Positions 57,608 to 64,000 of a stretch of 64,000 nt of DNA are shown here, in pieces. The stretch comes from Aromatoleum bremense. GTDB lineage: Bacteria; Pseudomonadota; Gammaproteobacteria; Burkholderiales; Rhodocyclaceae. Positions within the stretch are counted from its first letter, which is position 1, and every line of letters starts with the position of its first letter. The position numbers and the translations under genes are program-made. Where the stretch lies: contig NZ_CP059467.1 of assembly GCF_017894365.1 (NCBI RefSeq), positions 1,178,001 through 1,242,000 on the forward strand, read 5' to 3'. The notes under the pieces were generated by a model that saw only the letters and a list, made by a program, of their open reading frames with translations, was not told the DNA's origin and did not search any database.

Positions 57608-58221
57608 ATTCCCATCACTTTCTGGTCGGCCTGACCGGGGGCATCGGCAGCGGCAAGAGCGCAGCCGCGGATCGTCTCGCCGAACTCGGCGCTGCGGTGA
57701 TCGACACCGACCTGATCGCCCATGCGCTCACCGTGCCCGGCGGCGCAGCCATCGAACCGATCCGCAAGGCATTCGGCAACGACGTCATCACCGCCGATGG
57801 CGCGCTCGACCGCAAGGCGATGCGGGATCTCGCCTTCAGCGACCCGCAGGCGCGCCGGCAACTCGAAGCGATCATCCATCCGGCAATCCGCGCCGAGAGC
57901 GATCGCCAGATTCGCGAGGCCCGCGGCCCGTACGCCGTCCTCGTCGTGCCGCTGCTGATCGAATCGAACTCGTACCGCGAACGATACGACCGCATCTGCG
58001 TCGTGGATTGCCCGGTCGATGTGCAGATCGCCCGCGTCATGACCCGCAGCCATTTGCCCGAAAACCAGGTTCGCGCGATCATCGCCGTCCAGTCGAGTCG
58101 TGAAGAAAAGCTCGCCGCGGCGGACGACGTGATCGACAACAGCGGCGATCGTGCGTCGCTTTATGCGCAGGTCGACCGCCTGCACGCCCGGTATCTCGCC
58201 GCCGCGCGGGCGACAAACTGA
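57604..58221 (+). CDS. coaE: Dephospho-CoA kinase
   Basis: A 205-residue P-loop kinase completing CoA synthesis. Walker A is GGIGSGKS, followed by DTDLIAH and the lid residues RSHLPENQVRA. A longer open frame begins inside the preceding gene and is rejected in favour of the ATG at 57604 (ATGA overlap). coaE-zapD-yacG is a conserved order. Confidence 0.95.
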   Translation: MNSHHFLVGLTGGIGSGKSAAADRLAELGAAVIDTDLIAHALTVPGGAAIEPIRKAFGNDVITADGALDRKAMRDLAFSDPQARRQLEAIIHPAIRAESDRQIREARGPYAVLVVPLLIESNSYRERYDRICVVDCPVDVQIARVMTRSHLPENQVRAIIAVQSSREEKLAAADDVIDNSGDRASLYAQVDRLHARYLAAARATN

Positions 58222-58338
58222 CCTCCGGACCGCTGCATCTTGCGCCCGACGAAGAGTCTGGCCGGACGGCCGGGGTTCGGGGGCTGTGCTATCATCCGGC
58301 GCTCCAGCCGGGAGCCCCTGGCTTTGTGGGCGCAACCG

Positions 58339-59094
58339 GTGATTAGCTACGAATATCCTCTGAACGAGCGTATCCGGACGCTACTGCGCCTCGAGGACTT
58401 GTACGCCAAGATCGCCCACTTCCTGGGCGGCGACGCACCGCAGGACCATCACGTCGCGCTGCTCACGCTGTTCGAGGTGCTCGAGGTCGCCGGACGCGCC
58501 GACCTGAAGGTGGACCTGGTGCAGGAACTGGAGCGCCAGCGGCAGATCCTGATCTCCTTTCGCCACAATCCGGAGATCTCCGAACAGGCACTGTCCGGGG
58601 CGCTGTACGAAATCGAGCAAGCGTCGTCGTCGCTGCTCGCAATGGCGGGAAAAATCGGGCAGTACCTGCGGGAAAACGAGTGGCTGATGGCGATCCGCAG
58701 CCGCGCGTCGATCCCCGGCGGTGTTTGTCAGTTCGACCTCCCGTCGTACCATTACTGGCTCAACCGCGACCCCGAGCAACGCCGCGGCGATCTGGAAGGC
58801 TGGCTCCGCCCGATGATCCCGATTCGCGAAGGCCTCACGATCGTGCTTCGTCTGCTGCGCGCGAGCGCCCAGCCTGAAACGCAGCTTGCGCGCGGCGGCA
58901 CGTATCAGCTGACGATGGGGGGGCGCGGCGCGCAGATGCTGCAGTTGCGGCTCGCGCCCGTGGAAGCGGTCGTGCCCGAGATCAGTGCCAACAAATACGC
59001 ACTCAATGTCCGCTTCATGCTGTCCGAGACGGTGGTCCGCCCACGGCTGGCTGAACGCGACATTCCGTTTGAAATCACCTTCTGCAGTCTCTGA
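58339..59094 (+). CDS. zapD: Cell division protein ZapD
   Basis: A 251-residue ZapD (DUF1342) protein that bundles FtsZ filaments. The N-terminal [16 protein letters not shown], the [13 protein letters not shown] stretch and the [24 protein letters not shown] block (about 135-155) are typical. The start is a GTG at 58339; a longer frame from 58240 is unlike the family. It lies between coaE and yacG, its usual place. Confidence 0.93.
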   Translation: MISYEYPLNERIRTLLRLEDLYAKIAHFLGGDAPQDHHVALLTLFEVLEVAGRADLKVDLVQELERQRQILISFRHNPEISEQALSGALYEIEQASSSLLAMAGKIGQYLRENEWLMAIRSRASIPGGVCQFDLPSYHYWLNRDPEQRRGDLEGWLRPMIPIREGLTIVLRLLRASAQPETQLARGGTYQLTMGGRGAQMLQLRLAPVEAVVPEISANKYALNVRFMLSETVVRPRLAERDIPFEITFCSL

Positions 59095-59108
59095 CTGCCC
59101 TGCGAAAC

Positions 59109-59306
59109 ATGGCCAAGGTGCGAATCGTCAGCTGCCCACAATGCGGGGCAAAGGTAAAGTGGTCGGCCGACAATCCTTTTCGTCCATTCTGCTCCGAGCG
59201 CTGCAAGCAGATCGATCTCGGCGCCTGGGCGTCGGAGAACTATCGCGTGCCGGTGTCGACGCGGCCCGATAGCGAGGATCCGCCGGATCAGTCCCATCAG
59301 GACTGA
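59109..59306 (+). CDS. yacG: DNA gyrase inhibitor YacG
   Basis: A 65-residue zinc protein. The zinc ligands C9, C12, C28 and C32 are complete (CPQC...[14 protein letters not shown]), and the tail is acidic and disordered. From family knowledge it inhibits GyrB. The stop overlaps the tail-to-tail Nudix gene by 10 bases. Confidence 0.94.
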   Translation: MAKVRIVSCPQCGAKVKWSADNPFRPFCSERCKQIDLGAWASENYRVPVSTRPDSEDPPDQSHQD

Positions 59307-60238
59307 AGCCAGGCGCCCCGAATCGCTGCGATCCCGTGCGCGCCGGCGCTGCGAGCAGAATCCATGTCGGCCTCCACGAGCCCGCCGAGGGCGAGCACCG
59401 GAATCGGCAGATCGCGGACCAAGTCCGCAAAAGCGCGCCACCCCAGCGCCTCGCGGTCCGGGTGCGTGAGCGTTGGCCGCACCGCGCCGAGCAGCGCGTA
59501 GTCCAACCCCAGCTCGGCGGCTCGTTCGAGTTCGGCACGGCAATGGCACGACGCGCCGACCCACTCGAAGGCGGGCCGCGCCGCCGTCCGCCCAAGTTCG
59601 GTCGCCGGAAGATGCACACCGTCGGCGCCGAGTTTGCGCGCGAGTCCGGAGTCCTGATTGATCACGACGAGCGCGCCGTATTCCCGCGCGCGACGGATCA
59701 CTGCGCCGGCGAACGACGCCAGTTCATCGCGCGGCATGCCGGGCTCGCGAACCTGGATCAGCCGCAGGCCGCGCTCGAGCGCAGCCTCGAGACGGGTGAG
59801 CTGCGCCTCGGTGCCGATGTCAACCGCGTGCGTGATCCCCATCCGTCGCGGCAGGCGCAGCGCCTTCAGGATCGGACCGTTCGCCGGCAGCATCGGGCCC
59901 ACCCCGGGCCGGTCGGCATGCTCCCACGACAATGCACTGTGCACATGGTCGTTGATCTCGCCGTCCCAGCTCGTAACCTCGAAGAAATGCAGGCGCACGT
60001 GCGCGTGCTCGTACCGATGCTCGCGCGTGACCCACGGCCGGATCGACGTCACGCAGATCCCGAGTTCCTCGTCGAGCTCGCGGATTAGCGCCTGCTCTGC
60101 GGTTTCGCCCGCCTCGACCTTTCCTCCCGGAAATTCCCAGTAACCCGGATAGAACGTGTTGGGCGCGCGCTGCCCCAGCAGAAAACTCCCGTCGGCCCGC
60201 GTGATCACTCCGGCCGCGACATCCACCCGCTTTTTCAT
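59297..60238 (-). CDS. Nudix hydrolase fused to a thiamine-phosphate-synthase-like domain
   Basis: A 313-residue fusion. The N-terminal MutT-like domain (about 5-130) has an intact Nudix box at 38-61 ([23 protein letters not shown] region with REL..EE). The C-terminal domain (about 135-310) is ThiE/TenI-like, with [14 protein letters not shown] at its start, [16 protein letters not shown] and [11 protein letters not shown]. This Nudix-ThiE fusion is known in betaproteobacteria; the C-terminal activity is uncertain. Likely role: removing 8-oxo-dGTP or damaged thiamine-like pyrophosphates. Confidence 0.9.
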   Translation of the reverse strand: MKKRVDVAAGVITRADGSFLLGQRAPNTFYPGYWEFPGGKVEAGETAEQALIRELDEELGICVTSIRPWVTREHRYEHAHVRLHFFEVTSWDGEINDHVHSALSWEHADRPGVGPMLPANGPILKALRLPRRMGITHAVDIGTEAQLTRLEAALERGLRLIQVREPGMPRDELASFAGAVIRRAREYGALVVINQDSGLARKLGADGVHLPATELGRTAARPAFEWVGASCHCRAELERAAELGLDYALLGAVRPTLTHPDREALGWRAFADLVRDLPIPVLALGGLVEADMDSARSAGAHGIAAIRGAWLQS

Positions 60239-60250
60239 CGATGATTTCCG

Positions 60251-61111
60251 CTATTCGAAGCGCCCGGCGTGGTCGCGGGCAAATTGCCAAGCGACGCGGC
60301 CCGAACGCGAGCCGCGCAGCAACGCCCACTGCAAGGCTTCCTGGCGCGCATTTCCGATCGCCTCGCGATTCAGGCCGAATTCCTCGAGCCAGTGCGCGAC
60401 GATCGCCAGATACTCGTCCTGGCTGAACGGGTAGAACGAAATCCACAGCCCGAAGCGCTCGGACAGTGAAATCTTCTCCTCGACCGCCTCGCCGGGATGC
60501 ACTTCCCCATCGACATGCCGCGCCTGGAGGTTTTCGTCGTGGTATTCGGGCATCAGATGCCGTCGATTGGACGTTGCATAGATCAGCACATTGTCCGGGA
60601 CCGCCGCGACGGAACCGTCGAGCACGCTCTTCAGCGCCTTGTAGGCCGGCTCGGCCTCTTCGAACGACAGGTCGTCGCAGAACAGGATGAATCGCTCCGG
60701 ACGGCCCGCGACCAGTTCAACGATGTCCGGAAGATCCATCAGGTCCTCCTTGTCGACCTCGATCAGCCGCAGCCCGCGGTCCGCATACGCATTCAGCAGC
60801 GCTTTCACCAGCGACGACTTGCCGGTGCCGCGCGCGCCGGTCAGCAGCACGTTGTTGGCGTGCCGCCCTTCGAGGAACTGGCGCGTGTTCTGCTCGATGC
60901 GGGCCTTCTGGTCGTCGACATCGCACAAGTCGGCGAGACGGATCCCGTGAGGGCGGATGACCGGCTGCAGGCCGGGACGAGCGTTTCGCCTGCGCCACAA
61001 GAACGCCGTCGCAGCCGACCAGTCGGGTGCGGGTGCTGGGCCCGGCAGCAACTGATCGAGCCGGTCGATAAGCTGTTCGGCCCGCGCCAGCAGCTTGGCA
61101 ACATCATTCAT
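60251..61111 (-). CDS. DUF815-family P-loop ATPase
   Basis: A 286-residue AAA-like ATPase. Walker A is GARGTGKS (92-99), Walker B lies in RFILFCDDLSFEE, and YATSNRRHLMPEYH follows as a sensor region; RSGRVAWQFARDHAG ends the protein. I recognise it as DUF815; biochemical role unknown. The ATG at 61111 is chosen because a longer frame upstream overlaps the small membrane ORF and lacks similarity. It lies 12 bases upstream of the Nudix-ThiE gene. Confidence 0.85.
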   Translation of the reverse strand: MNDVAKLLARAEQLIDRLDQLLPGPAPAPDWSAATAFLWRRRNARPGLQPVIRPHGIRLADLCDVDDQKARIEQNTRQFLEGRHANNVLLTGARGTGKSSLVKALLNAYADRGLRLIEVDKEDLMDLPDIVELVAGRPERFILFCDDLSFEEAEPAYKALKSVLDGSVAAVPDNVLIYATSNRRHLMPEYHDENLQARHVDGEVHPGEAVEEKISLSERFGLWISFYPFSQDEYLAIVAHWLEEFGLNREAIGNARQEALQWALLRGSRSGRVAWQFARDHAGRFE

Positions 61112-61214
61112 CACGATCCTCACTCGGACGGTTACTGCGTTTCGGCCAGGTCGCCCAGACGATGATGAGCAACAGCGCCAGCGCAACGCCCGCTTCCAGA
61201 AAAATCACCCACAT
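61104..61214 (-). CDS. 36-residue single-pass membrane peptide
   Basis: A short gene with a good ribosome-binding site (AGGAG, 6 bases before the ATG). The product begins MWVIFLEAGVALALLLIIVW, one hydrophobic helix (about 3-22), followed by a charged tail (KRSNRPSEDRDE). The stop codon overlaps the DUF815 ATPase start by 8 bases, so the two are probably translationally coupled and the peptide may act with the ATPase. I do not recognise a family. Confidence 0.7.
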   Translation of the reverse strand: MWVIFLEAGVALALLLIIVWATWPKRSNRPSEDRDE

Positions 61215-61292
61215 CCTGCTCTCCTGCCCGAACCGGGTTGTCGGCCCGGTATACTTGCCGGCTCGGCCGCAAGTCTACCTGATCCCGCCCCC

Positions 61293-62552
61293 ATGAAACG
61301 ACGCGCCTCACTTTCCCCGGTCCGTGCTCTGCTGGCCGTTGCGATGCTGGGTCTGCTTTCCGCATGCGGAACGCGCCCACCCTCGATGACAACACCTTCC
61401 GGGCCGGCGCGCGTCGTGCGCACGTGCCCGCCCGCCCCGGCATGTCCCGCCTGCCAGGCCTGTCCCGGTGATGCGCCCGCGATGACCCTGCCGCCCGCCG
61501 CTCCGGCCGAGCCTCTGCAGCGGGTCGACTGGAGCGAACTTCCCGGCTGGGGCGAAGACGACCATGCTCGTGCCTGGCCGGCGTTGCGCGAGTCGTGCAA
61601 CGCCATCGCGCAGCAGCCGCGATGGCAGGCGATGTGCGAGGCAGCCCGGGCGCTCGGCGACGCTCCCCCTGCCGCCTCGGTTCGTCGCTTCCTCGAAGCC
61701 CACCTCGAACCTTGGGCGGTCCTAAATCCCGACGCAACGCGAAACGGTCTCATCACCGGCTATTACGAACCCCTGATCCGGGGCAGCCGCACGCGTTCCG
61801 AACGTTATCCGTGGCCGATCCATAGCGTTCCGCACGACATGCTGACGGTCGACTTCGGTGACCTGTATCCGGACCTGAAGAATTTTCGCCTGCGCGGGAG
61901 GATCGTCGGCAACAAAGTCATCCCTTACTGGACCCGTGCCGATATCGAGCGCATGCAGGACCGCGCGCCCGCCCCGACACTGCTCTGGGCAGCCGATCCG
62001 ATCGATCTGTTTTTCCTGCAGGTACAAGGATCCGGGCGGGTGGAACTGCCCGACGGGGCGAAAGTGCGCATCGGCTACGCCGACCAAAACGGTCATCCGT
62101 ACCAGTCGATCGGACGCTGGCTCGTCGCCCAGGGTGAGCTGCCGATCGAGAAAACCTCGATGGAGGGCATCAAGAATTGGGCGCGCGCAAACCCGCAACG
62201 CCTGTCGGAACTGCTGAACACCAATCCGAGCTACGTCTTCTTTCGCGAATTGCCGGCCCGCGGAGGAGGGCCGATCGGCGCGCTGGGGGTTCCGCTGACC
62301 GACGAACGCAGCGTCGCGGTCGATCCGCGCACCATTCCGCTCGGCGCGCCGGTGTACCTTTCGACGACCTGGCCGCTATCGGACCGCCCGCTGCAGCGAC
62401 TGATGTTCGCCCAGGACACCGGTGGGGCGATCAAGGGGGCCGTGCGCGCGGATTTTTTCTGGGGATTCGGACCGGAGGCGGGAGTGCAGGCCGGCCGGAT
62501 GCGCCAACAAGGACAATTGTGGGTACTGCTCCCGCGAAGCTCCCGGCCTTGA
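61293..62552 (+). CDS. mltA: Membrane-bound lytic murein transglycosylase A
   Basis: A 419-residue lipoprotein cleaving peptidoglycan to 1,6-anhydro muropeptides. The lipobox LLSAC places the lipid on C25. The MltA domain starts near 125 (GLITGYYEP) and the C-terminal 3D domain holds conserved aspartates in VDPRTIPLG and MFAQDTGGAIKGAVRADFFWG. Just after the lipobox lies an unusual cysteine-rich stretch (TCPPAPACPACQACPGD, about 46-62), with four cysteines that could form disulfides or bind metal. An open frame upstream of 61293 is rejected. Confidence 0.93.
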   Translation: MKRRASLSPVRALLAVAMLGLLSACGTRPPSMTTPSGPARVVRTCPPAPACPACQACPGDAPAMTLPPAAPAEPLQRVDWSELPGWGEDDHARAWPALRESCNAIAQQPRWQAMCEAARALGDAPPAASVRRFLEAHLEPWAVLNPDATRNGLITGYYEPLIRGSRTRSERYPWPIHSVPHDMLTVDFGDLYPDLKNFRLRGRIVGNKVIPYWTRADIERMQDRAPAPTLLWAADPIDLFFLQVQGSGRVELPDGAKVRIGYADQNGHPYQSIGRWLVAQGELPIEKTSMEGIKNWARANPQRLSELLNTNPSYVFFRELPARGGGPIGALGVPLTDERSVAVDPRTIPLGAPVYLSTTWPLSDRPLQRLMFAQDTGGAIKGAVRADFFWGFGPEAGVQAGRMRQQGQLWVLLPRSSRP

Positions 62553-62604
62553 ACCGCGCACTGCATGCAGCGCAGAAACATTCCGCGCTGCGGGCGATTT
62601 CCGC

Positions 62605-63327
62605 CTATTTCCCGACTTCCAGCAGCGCCTGCTCCAGCTCTGCCGCCGGGAGATAGCCGCCCAGCCGTCGTCCGTCGGCAAGGAACATCGTCGGCGTTCC
62701 ATTGATCCTGAGTTTCTGCCCGAGCGTGACGTTGCGCTCGACGACGGAACTGTCGCAGCTCGCCGACGCCGGCACTTTCGCATTCAGGATCCAGTCGCTC
62801 CATGCCTTCGCCCGATCCTCGGCGCACCAGATATTGCGTGATTTCTCGGTTGAATCCGGGCTCAGGATCGGATACAGGAAGGTATAGACGGTGACGTCCT
62901 TCAGTTGCGCCAGTTCCTTGCCAAGGCGCTTGCAGTACGCGCAATTCGGATCTTCGAACGAGACGATGACGCGCTTGCCGCTTCCCCTCACGTGCTTGAT
63001 CGCCTGATCGAGCGGCAGCGTGCCGAAGTCGATCGCCGAAAGCTGCGTCATCCGTGCCTGAGTGATATCGCGTCGCGTCTTGGTGTCGATCACCCTGCCG
63101 TCAATCAGGAAGCTCACCTTTTCGTCCGTATAGACGATTTCTCCGCTCTTCAGAACGACCTCGTAGAGCCCGCCGTACGGAATCCTGGCCACCGACTCGA
63201 CGACCGGGGAGCCGACAAATCCTTCCACGGCCTTGCGCACGCTCCCTTCGTCGGCGTGGGCGAGGCCCAGCGACGCCATGCCAACAAAAGCGGCCACCAG
63301 GACCGGACGAAGTGCACGTTCGAACAT
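62605..63327 (-). CDS. dsbC: Thiol:disulfide interchange protein DsbC
   Basis: A 240-residue periplasmic disulfide isomerase. The signal peptide is 1-25 (GMASLGLAHA), an N-terminal dimerisation domain spans about 27-85, and the thioredoxin-like domain has active site C129-A-Y-C132 (DPNCAYCKR) and the cis-proline TPTMF. The CxxC dipeptide AY differs from GY of E. coli DsbC. It starts 15 bases downstream of the ubiquinone-type hydroxylase stop, so the two are probably one operon. Confidence 0.94.
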   Translation of the reverse strand: MFERALRPVLVAAFVGMASLGLAHADEGSVRKAVEGFVGSPVVESVARIPYGGLYEVVLKSGEIVYTDEKVSFLIDGRVIDTKTRRDITQARMTQLSAIDFGTLPLDQAIKHVRGSGKRVIVSFEDPNCAYCKRLGKELAQLKDVTVYTFLYPILSPDSTEKSRNIWCAEDRAKAWSDWILNAKVPASASCDSSVVERNVTLGQKLRINGTPTMFLADGRRLGGYLPAAELEQALLEVGK

Positions 63328-63342
63328 CGGTATCTCCAGAAA

Positions 63343-64000
63343 TCAGAATCGTCCGCCGGCGGCATACCGCACCAGCGCGTGTCGTACGACCGGCAGCCGG
63401 TCGGTGAGGTTCATTCCCACGTTGCGTAGCACCGCTAATACCGGGTTCGCTGTTCCGAACAGGCGGTTCAACGCGTGAGTCGTGTATTGAAGCAGAAACG
63501 GTTCTTCGGCCCGCTGACGCGCATACGAGCGAAGGAGGGAGATTTCACCGGGATCCCGCCACTGCGGCAACCCGTTCAGCAGGGTCGCGAGCGCCCGGGC
63601 GTCCTTGAATCCGAGATTGATGCCGTGCCCCGAAAGAGGATGGATGGCATGTGCCGCATCGCCGAGGACAGCGATCCTCGGTTTCACGGTCGTATCGACC
63701 CGCATCAGGCGAAGCGGAAATCCGGCAGCGGGAGTTTCGAGTTCCAAGCACCCCAACTCACGGCTCGCCGCATCGGCAACGCGTCGGCACAAGGAGTTGG
63801 CGTCGAGTTCGAGCAGTTCCTCGGCGTACCTGGTGCGGGCGGACCAGACCATCGACACCATTTGCCCGGGCAACGGGAGCAACGCGAGAATTCCGTCCGG
63901 CCGGAACCACTGGTACGCCACATTGCGGTGTCCGCGCGCACAACGAAAATTCGCGACAACACCGACCTCATCGTAAGGGGTGAAAGCCGTCGCAATGCCT
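63343..64000 (-). CDS. UbiH/UbiF/VisC-family ubiquinone hydroxylase (partial, 5' end outside window)
   Basis: The C-terminal about 219 residues of a class A FAD monooxygenase; the frame continues past the window edge at 64000. The FAD-binding GD motif GDAAHAIHPLSGHGINLGFKDA and the C-terminal LRNVGMNLTDRLPVVRHALVRYAAG, typical of ubiquinone biosynthesis hydroxylases, are present. Which of the C5, C6 or C1 hydroxylations it performs is not decidable from this part. Confidence 0.88.
   Translation of the reverse strand, partial: GIATAFTPYDEVGVVANFRCARGHRNVAYQWFRPDGILALLPLPGQMVSMVWSARTRYAEELLELDANSLCRRVADAASRELGCLELETPAAGFPLRLMRVDTTVKPRIAVLGDAAHAIHPLSGHGINLGFKDARALATLLNGLPQWRDPGEISLLRSYARQRAEEPFLLQYTTHALNRLFGTANPVLAVLRNVGMNLTDRLPVVRHALVRYAAGGRF

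Noticed and set aside
61238..61255. A promoter for mltA with TTGTCG and TATACT
   Set aside because: TATACT (61250-61255) is a fair -10, but TTGTCG is only 6 bases upstream, too close for a -35; no suitable -35 at 16-18 bases was seen.

Overview
The window is a GC-rich, gene-dense bacterial chromosome segment. Gene content and order point to a denitrifier-type betaproteobacterium of the Rhodocyclales (Azoarcus/Aromatoleum/Thauera group). This assignment is an inference from a phasin, the miaB-phoH-ybeY-corC-lnt block followed by glyQS-gmhB-plsC, ispE-tRNA-Gln-prs-rplY-pth-ychF, a Nudix-ThiE fusion and a gentisate pathway. No rRNA, CRISPR array, insertion sequence or prophage was seen. Almost every gene is intact; one clear gene remnant (a hemerythrin-like domain) was found.

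Layout: 1-0.8 kb, a phasin gene with a near-consensus promoter and its own terminator. 0.9-10.6 kb, a long minus-strand run read as miaB-phoH-ybeY-corC-lnt-glyQ-glyS-gmhB-plsC (tRNA modification, RNA processing, lipoprotein acylation, glycine charging, LPS heptose and phospholipid synthesis). 10.6-12.5 kb, tRNA-Met followed by a visibly less GC-rich Fic-family gene whose start codon abuts a perfect palindrome; this is the most accessory-looking part. 12.5-19.8 kb, a catabolic island: a LysR regulator divergent from gentisate dioxygenase, fumarylpyruvate hydrolase, 3-hydroxybenzoate 6-hydroxylase and maleylpyruvate isomerase (3-hydroxybenzoate to pyruvate plus fumarate), then a decayed hemerythrin fragment and a second LysR divergent from an MFS transporter.

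19.8-31 kb: an orphan SPASM radical SAM enzyme, ftsX-ftsE-ftsY, a paired active/inactive M16 peptidase set, rsmD-coaD-ferredoxin, a dynamin-like GTPase and mutM. 31-38 kb: a TPR protein, lolB, ispE, tRNA-Gln, prs, rplY, pth, ychF. 38-48.7 kb: a parvulin-type protein, a GtrA/GT39/GT2 lipid-glycosylation set beside a ChbG-type deacetylase, gluQ, an SDR, a DUF2789 protein, a clsB-type phospholipase D with an EEP nuclease-like protein and nadA, and a rhodanese. 48.7-53.7 kb: the nitrogen-control block glnA-(DUF4124 protein)-ntrB-ntrC, with a sigma-54 promoter and NtrC-type sites upstream of glnA. 53.7-64 kb: birA, coaX, a TrpB2-type enzyme, a SPOR protein, coaE, zapD, yacG, the Nudix-ThiE fusion, a DUF815 ATPase with a 36-residue membrane peptide gene just upstream of it, mltA, dsbC and the 3' part of a ubiquinone-type hydroxylase that runs off the end.

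No single large undescribed system is evident. The best leads are the Fic gene with its palindromic repeats, the SPASM enzyme without a visible substrate peptide, the 36-residue membrane ORF, and the lipid-glycosylation/deacetylase set.
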